In this document: piece after piece, positions 49,877-59,683 of the stretch
How the letters are laid out: the number at the start of each line of letters is the position of its first letter
Position numbering within the stretch: position 1 is the stretch's first letter
Source: Burkholderiales bacterium
GTDB taxonomy: Bacteria; Pseudomonadota; Gammaproteobacteria; Burkholderiales; Burkholderiaceae_C
Direction of reading: 5' to 3'
NCBI GenBank assembly: GCA_003241965.1
Contig: QBMB01000005.1
Span: 1 to 64,000 of the forward strand
DNA: 64,000 bases
Program-made: the position numbers and the translations under genes
Notes under the pieces: generated by a model
Databases searched by the model: none
What the model was told of the DNA's origin: nothing
Seen by the model: only the letters and a program-made list of their open reading frames with translations

Positions 49877-52006
49877 GTGCGCAAGTACTGGACAGGTTGT
49901 ATTTTGCTATCAACTGCCTTGAGCAGTTCTGCCGTGACCTTGGGCCGTCACAGTGGCGCCGCCATGATTGGCCGCCCGCTGGACGTTCGCGTGCAGGTCT
50001 TGCTCGCGCCTGGCGAAGACTTGACCAATCTGTGCATCCAGACCGATGTGTTCTACGGAGACACCCAGGTTTCGCCCAACCTGGTGCGCACCTCACCCCA
50101 AAAAACCACGCCCGATGCCGAATCGTCGGTGCGGGTGCAGGCCACCCTGCCCGTCAACGAGCCCTTTGTCACGCTGTATGTGAAGGCCGGTTGCGGCACC
50201 CAGTTCACTCGCCGCTTCGTGCTGCTGGCCGACCTGATCAACGAACCCCTCACGGCAGCCACGCAGCCAGGCACCGGCGCCGCAGCCCCGGTGGCGGCTG
50301 CACCCTCGGTCTTGCCTCGCGTGGCCGACTCGGGCAATGCTGCAGGGGCCTTGGCTTCGGGGACGTCAGGTGCGCCGGTGGTTGGCCAGACTCGACCCAG
50401 GCCTGCCAATCCCGTGCGCGCAGAAGCGCCTGCCCAGCGCCCGCCATCGGTGGTGCGCCGGGCGCCGCCCAAACCACCCGTGGCTGCCGCCCCACGGTTG
50501 CAGCTCGATCCGATCGACCTGACCACGGGCATCGAGCGCGATCCGACCCTCAAGCTCTCGCCCATGCTGCTCACCGAGCCCAGCACCTCGGACGAAGCGC
50601 GTGCAGCGGCTGCGCAGCTGTGGAAGAGCATCAATGCCTCACCCGAGGATGTTCTGCGCGACGCGCAAAAGCTGGCCTCGCTGGAATCCGAAGTGGCACG
50701 CCTTCGTCAAGAGCAGACCCAATCCCAGGCAACGCTGGGGGATCTCAATGCGCGGCTTGAAGAATCACAGGCGCAGCGTTACCAGAACTGGCTGGTGTAT
50801 CTGTTGGGTGGCTCGCTGTTGCTGGCGCTGCTGGCCGTGCTGCTGGTGTGGCGCCGCCGCCCGGAGCCGGTCGTGCAAGCGTCCGAGGCTTCCCGTGCCT
50901 GGTGGGCGCCCGAGGACGAAGAAAAGACCGTGCTCGTTCCGCTGGATGCCGATGAGGGCGCGCGCAAGGCGACCTCCGGCCTCGCGCCATTGGGTGAGGC
51001 GGTCGACCTCGACCTGGACTTCGATCTGGATCAGGATTCCGGCTTTGACGGGTTGAACAGCCCGAACCGTCAGGCCGCACAGGACAAGACCTCTGCGTCG
51101 AATGTCGAATCGGTCGCCGACGTTTCTGCGCGCGATCGGCGCGAGTTCTCGACCAGTGCCATCGGAGTGTCGCGCTCGGTGGCTACCGAAGAGTTGTTTG
51201 ACGTACAGCAGCAAGCCGATTTTTTCGTGTCCCTGGGCGAAGACGAGCAGGCGATTCAGGTCCTCAAGGACCACCTGACCGAAAGCCACGAACCCAGCGC
51301 GCTGACATACCTCGATCTCTTCCACATCTACCACCGGCTGGGACGCCAGGTCGATTACGAAAATCTTCGTGAGGAGTTCAACCACGTCTTCAACGCGGGA
51401 GCACCGCCCTTTGAGGGCTACTCCCGGCGTGGTCAGGGCCTGGAGTCGTACGAAACGGCTTTCAGCCGGATCCAGGCCCTGTGGCCACAGCCGCGCGTGC
51501 TCGACCTCATCGAACAATCGATCTTTCGCGATGCAAACGACAGCGCCTCCGAGGTGTTCGATCTGGAGGCTTACCGCGAGTTGCTGATGCTGCACGCCAT
51601 CGCCAAGGACCTCATCCAGCGCGACAACGCGGCTCCCCGGGCCAACTCGGATTTTCAGCACACCGCGATGCAACCGCTGAAAGCGGCCGGCAAAAATACT
51701 CAGGCCGTGAGCACCTCACTGCGCGACCGTACCGAACGGTTGACGCAGCCCATGCATCTGGACGACAGGCCACACGCATCTCCGCGTCTGGGCCTGGACA
51801 TCAATCTCGATGAGTTGTCTGAGATGGCCACATTCGAGGCGTCACTTCCCGATGTGGATGTGGTGGTGGAGCCATCGGCAAAGGCCACGCAGCCTGCAGA
51901 CTTTGAAGCTGGCGAAAAAGGTGACAACCTGATCGACTTTGAAGTCCTCGACTTTGACCTGCCACCAGACACTGGCAAGGACAAAGACAAGAACAAGAAG
52001 CCCTGA
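49877..52006 (+). CDS. fimV: FimV-like pilus/polar assembly protein
   Basis: This 709-residue protein has a signal peptide (CILLSTALSSSAVTLG) and the FimV-type start GRPLDVRVQVLLAPGED. A Pro/Ala-rich linker follows, then a coiled coil around 264-302, one membrane segment near 305-325, and an acidic cytoplasmic tail with a TPR-like segment (FFVSLGEDEQAIQVLKDHL). No LysM domain is visible. GTG 49877 follows AAGGAAG by six or seven bases. FimV proteins organise type IV pili or cell poles. Confidence 0.75.
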   Translation: MRKYWTGCILLSTALSSSAVTLGRHSGAAMIGRPLDVRVQVLLAPGEDLTNLCIQTDVFYGDTQVSPNLVRTSPQKTTPDAESSVRVQATLPVNEPFVTLYVKAGCGTQFTRRFVLLADLINEPLTAATQPGTGAAAPVAAAPSVLPRVADSGNAAGALASGTSGAPVVGQTRPRPANPVRAEAPAQRPPSVVRRAPPKPPVAAAPRLQLDPIDLTTGIERDPTLKLSPMLLTEPSTSDEARAAAAQLWKSINASPEDVLRDAQKLASLESEVARLRQEQTQSQATLGDLNARLEESQAQRYQNWLVYLLGGSLLLALLAVLLVWRRRPEPVVQASEASRAWWAPEDEEKTVLVPLDADEGARKATSGLAPLGEAVDLDLDFDLDQDSGFDGLNSPNRQAAQDKTSASNVESVADVSARDRREFSTSAIGVSRSVATEELFDVQQQADFFVSLGEDEQAIQVLKDHLTESHEPSALTYLDLFHIYHRLGRQVDYENLREEFNHVFNAGAPPFEGYSRRGQGLESYETAFSRIQALWPQPRVLDLIEQSIFRDANDSASEVFDLEAYRELLMLHAIAKDLIQRDNAAPRANSDFQHTAMQPLKAAGKNTQAVSTSLRDRTERLTQPMHLDDRPHASPRLGLDINLDELSEMATFEASLPDVDVVVEPSAKATQPADFEAGEKGDNLIDFEVLDFDLPPDTGKDKDKNKKP

Positions 52007-52020
52007 GCTTGGGCGAACGA

Positions 52021-52052
52021 AAAAAAACGCCGCGTCTTGCGGCGTTTTTTTT
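52021..52052. terminator. Bidirectional Rho-independent terminator
   Basis: AACGCCGC-GTCTT-GCGGCGTT with A-tract before and T-tract after works on both strands. It separates the fimV-like gene from the convergent dehydrogenase gene. Confidence 0.9.
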
Positions 52053-52064
52053 GAACCAACCTGA

Positions 52065-53072
52065 CTACCGGCGAACTTGCAATGCGCCAGGGTTCACGAT
52101 GTTGGTCGGTGTGCCCTTGATGAAATTGACCACGTTGTCAAAAGCTGATGAGAAGTACTGCTCGTAGCTGTCCTGTTCCACATAACCGATGTGAGGTGTG
52201 CAGATGCAGTTTTCCAGTCGCAGCAGCGCATGGCCTTGCAAGATCGGCTCGGACTCGAACACGTCGACCGCTGCCATGCCAGGGCGCCCCCGGTTGAGTG
52301 ATGCGAGCAAGGCTTCGGGCTCGATCAGCTCGGCGCGCGAGGTGTTGACCAACAGGGACGTGGGCTTCATGCGGCCCAGGTCTTCCAGCGTCACACAGCC
52401 AGCGCTGGTGTCGCTCAGTCGCAAATGCAGCGAAAGCACGTCCGCCGATTCAAAAAAGACTTCTCGACTCTGCGCCGCCTCGAACCCATCGGCCACCGCG
52501 CGGGCTCGCGACGCCTCGCTGCCCCAGACCAGCACGCGCATGCCGAAAGCGCGACCGTACTCGGCCACCAGCTGACCAATGCGTCCATAGCTCCAGACGC
52601 CCAGGGTCTTTCCGCGCAGCACCATGCCTACACCGAAGTTGGTCGGCATGGCCGAGGACTTCAGCCCGGCCTGTTGCCAGGCACCGTGCTTCAGGTTGGA
52701 GACATATTGGGGAATGCGCCGCATGGACGCCATGATCAAGGCCCAGGTCAGTTCGGCGGTCGAGAACGGAGAACCAACGCCTTCAGCCACGGCAATGCCA
52801 CGCTCCGTGCAGGCTGCCACATCCAGGTGGCTGCCCACGCGCCCCGTCTGGACAATCAGCTTGAGGCGTGGCAGTTTTTCGATGAGCTGGCGCGAGATCT
52901 GGGTGCGCTCACGGATCAGCACCAGCACATCGGTATCGCGCAAACGGATCGACAGTTGGCCGACGCCCTTGACGGTGTTGGTGAAGACCTTGGCCGGAAA
53001 GGGTTCCAGCTTCTGGGCGCACTTGAGTTTGCGCACCGCGTCCTGATAGTCGTCAAGAATCACAATATTCAT
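52065..53072 (-). CDS. D-2-hydroxyacid dehydrogenase family protein
   Basis: This 335-residue NAD enzyme has a catalytic domain (IVILDDYQDAVRKL) and NAD fold (GKTLGVWSYGRIGQLVAEYG). Arg in LLVNTSRAELIEPE and the Glu...His set in the ENCICTPHIGYVEQDS region are present. It reduces a 2-oxoacid or oxidises a D-2-hydroxyacid; the substrate is not known. It is a single gene between terminators. Confidence 0.85.
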   Translation of the reverse strand: MNIVILDDYQDAVRKLKCAQKLEPFPAKVFTNTVKGVGQLSIRLRDTDVLVLIRERTQISRQLIEKLPRLKLIVQTGRVGSHLDVAACTERGIAVAEGVGSPFSTAELTWALIMASMRRIPQYVSNLKHGAWQQAGLKSSAMPTNFGVGMVLRGKTLGVWSYGRIGQLVAEYGRAFGMRVLVWGSEASRARAVADGFEAAQSREVFFESADVLSLHLRLSDTSAGCVTLEDLGRMKPTSLLVNTSRAELIEPEALLASLNRGRPGMAAVDVFESEPILQGHALLRLENCICTPHIGYVEQDSYEQYFSSAFDNVVNFIKGTPTNIVNPGALQVRR

Positions 53073-53117
53073 GCGCCTATTGTGCCCTCGCTGTTCGGGC
53101 AGACCTGCCCGCTGAAC

Positions 53118-53489
53118 TCAGGCGGCGCGAGCCATGTGGGCCTGTTCCAGCGCAGCAAGTCGATCGAGTTCTGCACAAACGTCGCTGATGGGCCCCGAGA
53201 TGACCAGCCGCACGTCAGGACGCTTGACCGCCTTGGTGTTCGCCTGGCGCATCACGTTCACCCTGCACGCCGATGAGGTGCGCGGGTCGGTGGGGTCAGT
53301 CTGTCGCTGGGGTGTGGGGCTGTTGGCCGCCTCCCTGTTCAGCCACCCGGCGCGTGCAAAGCGCTGCACGGCTTTGGCCGCCACGGCTGAGGCAGCTGGA
53401 CGTGGATGGCGTTGCGACGGAAGGGGCAACCAGCAGTCGATCAACTGCAGAGGTGCGCGCCACGTGTTGGTATTGAAAATTTTTCCCAT
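53118..53489 (-). CDS. Small hypothetical protein downstream of lexA
   Basis: This 123-residue basic protein starts at ATG 53489 after GGAG six bases upstream. Its central VKRPDVRLVISGPISDVCAEL looks folded, while NSPTPQRQTDPTDPRT looks disordered. No family is recognised. It lies 136 bases past lexA on the same strand, so it may be in the LexA regulon. An open frame extends upstream to 53687 but overlaps lexA. Confidence 0.6.
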   Translation of the reverse strand: MGKIFNTNTWRAPLQLIDCWLPLPSQRHPRPAASAVAAKAVQRFARAGWLNREAANSPTPQRQTDPTDPRTSSACRVNVMRQANTKAVKRPDVRLVISGPISDVCAELDRLAALEQAHMARAA

Positions 53490-53625
53490 GCGAAACTCCA
53501 GATGAGGGGTTGAACACAGGCAGGATTGCAAGGAAGTCGCCAACGCAGGGATGTGTCCATGGGCGGGCTGCTCGCTCGCCGGACCAAACGCCCGCCACCT
53601 GCTGAGGCAACAGAGACCCGACGGG

Positions 53626-54312
53626 TCAGAGTTGAAAACTGTTGCGGATGAGGCCCACCGCGAGACCTTCGATTTCGAACGGCTCACCGGGCTCGATCAC
53701 GATGGTCTTGTAGTCTGGGTTCTCGGCGTGAAGCTCTATGACGTTTTGCCGGCGCATGAAGCGCTTCACGGTCACGTCCTCACCGAGCCTGGCCACCACG
53801 ATCTGACCGTTCTTGGCTTCCTTGGCGGACTTCACCGCCAGCAGATCGCCGTCGATGATGCCGACATCGCGCATGGACATGCCGCGCACCTTGAGCAGGT
53901 AGTCGGGTTCGCGCGAAAACAGGCTGCGCTCCACGTGGTAGCTCTGCTCCACGTGTTCCTGCGCCAGGATGGGGGAGCCGGCTGCGACCCGACCGATCAG
54001 GGGGAGCAGGAGCTGCGCCAGGCTGGGGAGCGGGAGAGTAAGCTGGCGCCCGCGCGAGTCGTTGATGGAGCGCAGGTCTTCGCTGCGAAGGCGGATGCCG
54101 CGCGATGTGCCGCTGACCAGTTCAATGACGCCCTTGCGCGCCAGTGCCTGCAGGTGCTCCTCGGCCGCGTTGGCCGACTTGAAGCCGAGCTCGCTGGCAA
54201 TCTCGGCGCGCGTAGGCGGGGAACCGGTGCGGGCAATGGCGGTCTGGATGAGTTCCAGAATCTGCTGTTGCCGGGCGGTGAGCTTGGGCGTGGTGGCGGG
54301 CATTTCTAGCAT
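53626..54312 (-). CDS. lexA: LexA repressor
   Basis: This 228-residue SOS repressor has a winged-helix N-terminus ([41 protein letters not shown]) and an S24 peptidase domain. The Ala111-Gly112 cleavage bond (GRVAAGSPI), Ser146 (VRGMSMRD) and Lys183 (TVKRF) are visible. ATG 54312 follows GAGG by five bases. Two LexA-like boxes lie upstream at 54368-54402. Confidence 0.95.
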   Translation of the reverse strand: MLEMPATTPKLTARQQQILELIQTAIARTGSPPTRAEIASELGFKSANAAEEHLQALARKGVIELVSGTSRGIRLRSEDLRSINDSRGRQLTLPLPSLAQLLLPLIGRVAAGSPILAQEHVEQSYHVERSLFSREPDYLLKVRGMSMRDVGIIDGDLLAVKSAKEAKNGQIVVARLGEDVTVKRFMRRQNVIELHAENPDYKTIVIEPGEPFEIEGLAVGLIRNSFQL

Positions 54313-54367
54313 GTGGACCTCTTCGGGGTGGATGCTTCACCGGGCGGGGTATCCGATCGGTGTGTCA

Positions 54368-54402
54368 CTGTTTTCTTATCCAGTGGCTGTATTTTTAACC
54401 AG
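54368..54402. promoter_or_regulatory. Tandem LexA-like boxes
   Basis: CTGT-TTTCTTAT-CCAG (54368-54383) and CTGT-ATTTTTAA-CCAG (54387-54402) each match the CTGT-N8-ACAG SOS box except one base, and lie three bases apart. They sit between lexA and the divergent asparaginase gene and should allow LexA autoregulation. Confidence 0.7.
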
Positions 54403-54419
54403 TTCAAAGGACTTGGCAA

Positions 54420-55397
54420 GTGGTCAATGAAAACCAGGCGCGGCGCCTCGTGGTTCTGGGCACCGGCGGCACGATTGCCGGGCGCGCAACCCAGCCCAAC
54501 GACAACGTGGGGTATGTGGCCGGCCAGGTGGCGGTGAGCGATCTGGTGGCGATGGTTCCGGCCTTGGCCACCTGTGCGCTGGACATCGAGCAGGTGGCGC
54601 AGATCAACAGCAAGGACATGGTGCTGGGCGTGTGGCAAGCGCTGGTGCGGCGGGTCGCTTCGCATCTGGATCGACGCGAGGTGGCTGGCATCGTGATCAC
54701 CCACGGCACCGACACCATCGAGGAGACAGCCTTCTTGCTGCAGACCTTGCTGAAGCCCTCCAAGCCGGTGGTGCTGACCTGTGCGATGCGCCCCGCCACT
54801 GCGCTGGTGCCGGACGGACCTCAGAACCTGAGCGACGCGGTGGCCGTGGCTCTGCATCCCCAAGCCTGTGGCGTGGTCGTGGTGTGCGCCGGGCGCATTC
54901 ACGGTGCGCTGGACGTGTCCAAGGTTCACCCCTACCGGACGGACCCTTTTGACTCTGGCGACACCGGCGCATTGGGCTGCGTGGAAGAGGGGCAGTTGCG
55001 CATGTTCAGACCTTGGCCGCCTGGTGTGAGCCAGGGCACGCACGATGACGCCGGGTTGCAACGGCTGCTGGGCGCGTCCTCATTGCCGCGCGTGGAGCTG
55101 GTGTTCAGCCACGCCGGCGTCGATGGCGAGTTGGTGCGTGCGCTGCTTGAGCAATCGTCGTCAAAAGCAGGCCCGCTGCGCGGCATCGTGGTGGCGGGCA
55201 CCGGCAACGGCACGGTGCACGAAGATCTGCTGGTGGCGCTGAAAGAGGCACAGGTCCGTGGAGTGGATGTGGTCGTTGCCAGCCGTTGTGCTCAAGGCCG
55301 CGTGGTGCCGCATGCGGGCCAACCCTTGCCCGACTCGGCCGGCTTGTCGCCGGTGAAGGCACGCCTGGCGCTGGCCTTGCAACTGCTGGAGGCCTGA
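54420..55397 (+). CDS. L-asparaginase, type I/II family
   Basis: This 325-residue enzyme hydrolyses asparagine to aspartate and ammonia. The N-terminal TGGTIAG (Thr15/Thr18) and the ITHGTDTIEETA motif (Thr97-Asp98) contain the catalytic Thr residues. No signal peptide is seen, suggesting a cytoplasmic enzyme. The start is GTG 54420, with AAAGGA nine bases before. It is the first gene of a unit with two small proteins. Confidence 0.9.
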   Translation: MVNENQARRLVVLGTGGTIAGRATQPNDNVGYVAGQVAVSDLVAMVPALATCALDIEQVAQINSKDMVLGVWQALVRRVASHLDRREVAGIVITHGTDTIEETAFLLQTLLKPSKPVVLTCAMRPATALVPDGPQNLSDAVAVALHPQACGVVVVCAGRIHGALDVSKVHPYRTDPFDSGDTGALGCVEEGQLRMFRPWPPGVSQGTHDDAGLQRLLGASSLPRVELVFSHAGVDGELVRALLEQSSSKAGPLRGIVVAGTGNGTVHEDLLVALKEAQVRGVDVVVASRCAQGRVVPHAGQPLPDSAGLSPVKARLALALQLLEA

Positions 55398-55398
55398 C

Positions 55399-55818
55399 AT
55401 GCTGGTGGCTCTGGGTGCACATCCTTGGGCATATCCCATGCTGGAGGTGGTGCACATCATCGGTGTGGCCCTGATCCTGGGCAATCTGGTCCTGCTGGAA
55501 CTGCGCGTGTTCGGTTGGGCTGCCGAATTGCCGATCGAGCCGCTGGCCCGGCTGAGTCTCGGGCTGGCCGGATTGGGTTTTGGTCTGGCCGCGGTGACGG
55601 GTTTGTTGATGTTCGGCACCCAGCCCGGGGAACTGCTGGCCAATCGGGTGTTCACAGTGAAGATGGCGCTGATCATGCTGGCTGGCTGCAATGCGGGCTG
55701 GTTTCATGCGCGCCGTTCGCTGCAGCTCCAGGACACCACGGCCCGAGTGAGCCTGCTCTTGTCCTCGGTGATCTGGATTCTGGTCATCACCTGTGGGCGC
55801 TGGATAGCCTATTTCTGA
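55399..55818 (+). CDS. Small integral membrane protein (DUF6644-like)
   Basis: This 139-residue protein has about four hydrophobic helices, for example HIIGVALILGNLVLLELRVFG and LGLAGLGFGLAAVTGLLMFG, with a His in the first. It begins one base after the asparaginase stop. Together with the next gene it matches a pair often seen in Burkholderiales, with no established function. Confidence 0.7.
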   Translation: MLVALGAHPWAYPMLEVVHIIGVALILGNLVLLELRVFGWAAELPIEPLARLSLGLAGLGFGLAAVTGLLMFGTQPGELLANRVFTVKMALIMLAGCNAGWFHARRSLQLQDTTARVSLLLSSVIWILVITCGRWIAYF

Positions 55819-55829
55819 AGGAGAACCCC

Positions 55830-56309
55830 ATGCAACGGCGTGAATTCGTACAAGTGGCGGCCCTGTTGGGCTGGGGTGGCGCTGCCACGGGCGCACTTGC
55901 CCACCATGGCTGGAGCAGCTTTGACCAAGCCCGGCCGATCTACCTGGAGGGCAAGGCTGCCGATGTGAAATGGCGCAATCCGCACGTTGAACTGGTGCTG
56001 GAACTGCCAGAGACACTGCGCCTGCCCGCCGACCTCGCCCAGCGTGCACTGCCGGCGCAAACCGCCGGTATCGACGGCCCCGCCTTGTTGGCCAAGGCGG
56101 TGTTGCCGACGCGGCGCGATCGGCGCTGGGAGATCGAGTTGGCGCCGCTGTTTCGCCTGGGGCAGTGGCAGATGCCCGAGATCAAGAACGGCGAAGACCT
56201 GTCCTTGGTGGGTTTCACGTTCAAGGACGAGGCGGGTGCCGCCATCGTGCGGGCCGAGTATGTGTTCCTAGGCGGCAAGGTGTACGGCTTGCGGTCCAGC
56301 CCAGCCTGA
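55830..56309 (+). CDS. DUF6152-family exported protein
   Basis: This 159-residue protein has a signal region (QRREFVQVAALLGWGGAATGALA) with a twin-Arg-like start, followed by HHGWSSFDQARPIYLEGKAADVKWRNPH, diagnostic of DUF6152. AGGAGAACCCC precedes the ATG. The family's role is unknown. It is likely paired with the membrane protein before it. Confidence 0.8.
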   Translation: MQRREFVQVAALLGWGGAATGALAHHGWSSFDQARPIYLEGKAADVKWRNPHVELVLELPETLRLPADLAQRALPAQTAGIDGPALLAKAVLPTRRDRRWEIELAPLFRLGQWQMPEIKNGEDLSLVGFTFKDEAGAAIVRAEYVFLGGKVYGLRSSPA

Positions 56310-56317
56310 GCGCCCGG

Positions 56318-57088
<771 letters not shown>

Positions 57089-57132
57089 TTACACCGGACG
57101 GCCCGAAAAAGGCCTGCCCCGCAGGGTATCTG

Positions 57133-57915
57133 TCAGCCCTGAGACAGCAGTCGGCGCACCCTGTCGAGGTCCTGCGGCGTGTCCACGCCAGCCCCGGGTG
57201 CAACCGCGCTCATGTGCACGGCGATACGCTCGCCATGCCACAGCACCCGCAGTTGTTCCAGCGATTCCGTGGTTTCCAGCGGTGCGGGCTCGAGCGCGGG
57301 GAAACGCTTGAGGAAGCCCACGCGGTAGGCGTAGATGCCCACGTGCCGCAGCGGGGCGGGCGAGGGCAGCGCAGCACGGCCATCGGCCGCCATGCCGTCG
57401 CGCCACCAGGGGATGGGCGCGCGGCTGAAGTAGAGCGCTGTCTGCTGGTGGTCCAGCACCACCTTGACGACGTTGGGATTGAGGAAATCGGCCATGCCAT
57501 CGATGGCATGTGCCGCCGTGCTCATGACGCAATCGGTTCGGGACAGCAACTGCGCTGCCACCGAGTTGATGAGCTCGGGGTCCATCAGGGGCTCGTCGCC
57601 TTGCACATTGACCACCACGTCGTCGTCGGGCAAGCCGAGCACGGCGCAGGCCTCGGCCAACCGGTCGCTGCCGCTCACATGGTCCTTGCGGGTCAGGATG
57701 GCCTTCACGCCATGAGCTTCGCAGGCTTCAACGATGCGCATGTCGTCGGCCGCCACCACGCACAAGTGGGCATCGCTGAGTTGCGCTTGCCGGGCCACAC
57801 GAACGACCATGGGCAAGCCCGCGATGTCGGCCAGGGGTTTGTCGGGCAGGCGGGTGGAGGCCAGACGCGCGGGGATCAGGACCACGAAGCCTTTTGGCTC
57901 CGGTTGAGCGCTCAT
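57133..57915 (-). CDS. kdsB: 3-deoxy-manno-octulosonate cytidylyltransferase
   Basis: This 260-residue enzyme activates Kdo as CMP-Kdo for lipopolysaccharide. [20 protein letters not shown] binds CTP, and [16 protein letters not shown] carries the metal-binding Asp. It overlaps the stop of the Trm112-like gene (ATGA) in a lipid-A/LPS unit with lpxK. Confidence 0.95.
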   Translation of the reverse strand: MSAQPEPKGFVVLIPARLASTRLPDKPLADIAGLPMVVRVARQAQLSDAHLCVVAADDMRIVEACEAHGVKAILTRKDHVSGSDRLAEACAVLGLPDDDVVVNVQGDEPLMDPELINSVAAQLLSRTDCVMSTAAHAIDGMADFLNPNVVKVVLDHQQTALYFSRAPIPWWRDGMAADGRAALPSPAPLRHVGIYAYRVGFLKRFPALEPAPLETTESLEQLRVLWHGERIAVHMSAVAPGAGVDTPQDLDRVRRLLSQG

Positions 57916-58118
57916 GGCAGAGGCGTGGGCGCATTGGGCCGGGTGGCTTCTTCGGCGGTCAACGGGCGGGCTTCGTGCTCCAGCAAGACGGGGATCCCGT
58001 CTCGCACCGGGTAGGCCAGGCGAGCACTGCGCGAGATCAGTTCCTGGCTCTCACGGTTGAAAATCAGGGGCCCTTTGGTGACGGGGCAGACCAGCAGTTC
58101 GAGCAGTTTGGTGTCCAT
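57912..58118 (-). CDS. Trm112-family small protein
   Basis: This 68-residue protein starts at ATG 58118 ([20 protein letters not shown]) and has [20 protein letters not shown], the Trm112/YcaR pattern. Only one Cys remains in the zinc-ribbon region. It lies between lpxK and kdsB, the usual place for this family. Confidence 0.9.
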   Translation of the reverse strand: MDTKLLELLVCPVTKGPLIFNRESQELISRSARLAYPVRDGIPVLLEHEARPLTAEEATRPNAPTPLP

Positions 58119-58145
58119 GCCGAGATGATAGTCGCGCATGCCTGT

Positions 58146-59216
58146 TCAGGGCTTGCGTTCGAGCGCCTGGAGGCGCTGGTCGAGCGCGTTGAAGAAGGCT
58201 GGCTCGGGCGTCATTTCCAGGGGCACGGCCCAGACGTTGGCGCGCTGGGCCGACGGAACCTGCGCCAGCAGGGGGAACAGCTTGACGGCGTCTTTTTCAG
58301 TGCAGAGCAGGGTGCGTGCAGGGTCCCGGACCCAGGTGGTGTAATCGGCTGCATCGGCGTGGTCGGACAGCCCCACTTCCTGCTCGGGCCTGAGACCTGC
58401 GGCATGCAGCATGTCGAAGAACACGGAGGGTCGGGCGATGCCAGCCACCGCGGTCAGGCGGTGAGTTCGCAGCGCTTGCAACGGCATGCGCTCGCCGGCT
58501 GGACCGACGGCGTGGTCGGCCAGCCGCCTTGTCGCGCTGAACTGCGTTGTATTGAGCTGCCTGACGTTGGGTGGCGCGGGCGCGTCTTCGCGGCGCTGGT
58601 GCAGCACCAGATCGGTCTGCACGTTGCCACTGGAGCGGCGGGGCCATGTTTCGCGCAGCAGCCCGGCCGGCAGCAGCCAGCCGTTGCCGGTGCCGCGGTC
58701 GTCGAACACCACGATTTCCAGATCGCGCTGCAAGGCCCAATGCTGCAGGCCGTCGTCGCACACGAGAATGTTCACTTCAGGGTGCGCGGCCACCAGCGCC
58801 TTCGCTGCAGCCACGCGGCTGGCCGCCACAAAAACCGGCACACCGGTGTGGCTTTGAATGAGGGCGGGTTCGTCACCAGTGTCCTCAGCCAGCGTGTCGG
58901 GTCTGACCTCGACAATGTCCGTGCTGTGACGGCCATGGCCGCGCGAGACGACGCCGGGTCGCCAGCCCCGGGCGAGCAGATGGTTGACGACAGCGATCGC
59001 GGTGGGCGTTTTGCCCGCTCCACCCACCACCACGTTGCCGATCACGATCACCGGAAGGTCGATGCGGTGGGTCTTGAAGATGCCCAGGGCATACAGTCCC
59101 CGGCGCAGTGCCATCAGGCTCCCATACACCAGAGACACCGGCCACAGAAAGCAGGCCAGCCAACCCCGCTGCCTTGAGTGAACCAACCACAGCGCCTGCC
59201 AGCGGGACTGACTCAT
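58146..59216 (-). CDS. lpxK: Tetraacyldisaccharide 4'-kinase
   Basis: This 356-residue membrane-associated kinase phosphorylates the lipid A precursor. The Walker-A-like VVVGGAGKTPTAIAVVN lies near residue 65, and VNILVCDDGLQHWALQRD is the catalytic Asp region. ATG 59216 is chosen over an earlier in-frame Met that would overlap exbD. It follows exbD after 25 bases. Confidence 0.95.
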   Translation of the reverse strand: MSQSRWQALWLVHSRQRGWLACFLWPVSLVYGSLMALRRGLYALGIFKTHRIDLPVIVIGNVVVGGAGKTPTAIAVVNHLLARGWRPGVVSRGHGRHSTDIVEVRPDTLAEDTGDEPALIQSHTGVPVFVAASRVAAAKALVAAHPEVNILVCDDGLQHWALQRDLEIVVFDDRGTGNGWLLPAGLLRETWPRRSSGNVQTDLVLHQRREDAPAPPNVRQLNTTQFSATRRLADHAVGPAGERMPLQALRTHRLTAVAGIARPSVFFDMLHAAGLRPEQEVGLSDHADAADYTTWVRDPARTLLCTEKDAVKLFPLLAQVPSAQRANVWAVPLEMTPEPAFFNALDQRLQALERKP

Positions 59217-59241
59217 CGGCGCGCGGTCGGTCGTGTTTGCG

Positions 59242-59679
59242 TCAGGGCTTGCCACGGGCCGCCGCAGCGCCCGTCTGCTGGGTGGCAAACGTGATCTGGA
59301 CCAAGCCTGCGCGCCGCGCTGCGTCCATTACATTGATGACCGACTGGTGGGTGGCCTGTGCATCGGCGCTGATGATGATCACTGTCTCGGCATTGCCTTT
59401 TGATGCCTGGCTCAGGGCACTGGTGAGCATCTCGACGCTGCCGCCTTCCAGCACCTGCTTGTTGATGGAATAGCGCCCATCGCTGCCCACCGCCACCACC
59501 ACTTCCTGCGTGTTGGTCTTGGGCGCCTGGGCATCGGCCACCGGCAGGTTCACCTTGAGTTCAGTGAACTTGCTGTAGGTGGTGGTAAGCATCAGAAAGA
59601 TGAGCACCACCAGCAGAATGTCGATGAACGGGATCAGGTTGATCTCGGGTTCATCGCGCGAGCCGGGACGGAAGTTCAT
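59242..59679 (-). CDS. exbD: ExbD/TolR-family biopolymer transport protein
   Basis: This 145-residue protein has one N-terminal membrane segment (INLIPFIDILLVVLIFLML) with the proton-path Asp20, and a periplasmic domain. It works with the ExbB-type gene four bases upstream to energise an outer-membrane partner. Confidence 0.9.
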   Translation of the reverse strand: MNFRPGSRDEPEINLIPFIDILLVVLIFLMLTTTYSKFTELKVNLPVADAQAPKTNTQEVVVAVGSDGRYSINKQVLEGGSVEMLTSALSQASKGNAETVIIISADAQATHQSVINVMDAARRAGLVQITFATQQTGAAAARGKP

Positions 59680-59683
59680 GGCT

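Noticed and set aside
57894-59177. A 427-codon open frame on the plus strand
   Set aside because: It overlaps lpxK, Trm112 and the kdsB start in antisense and shows no recognisable domain.
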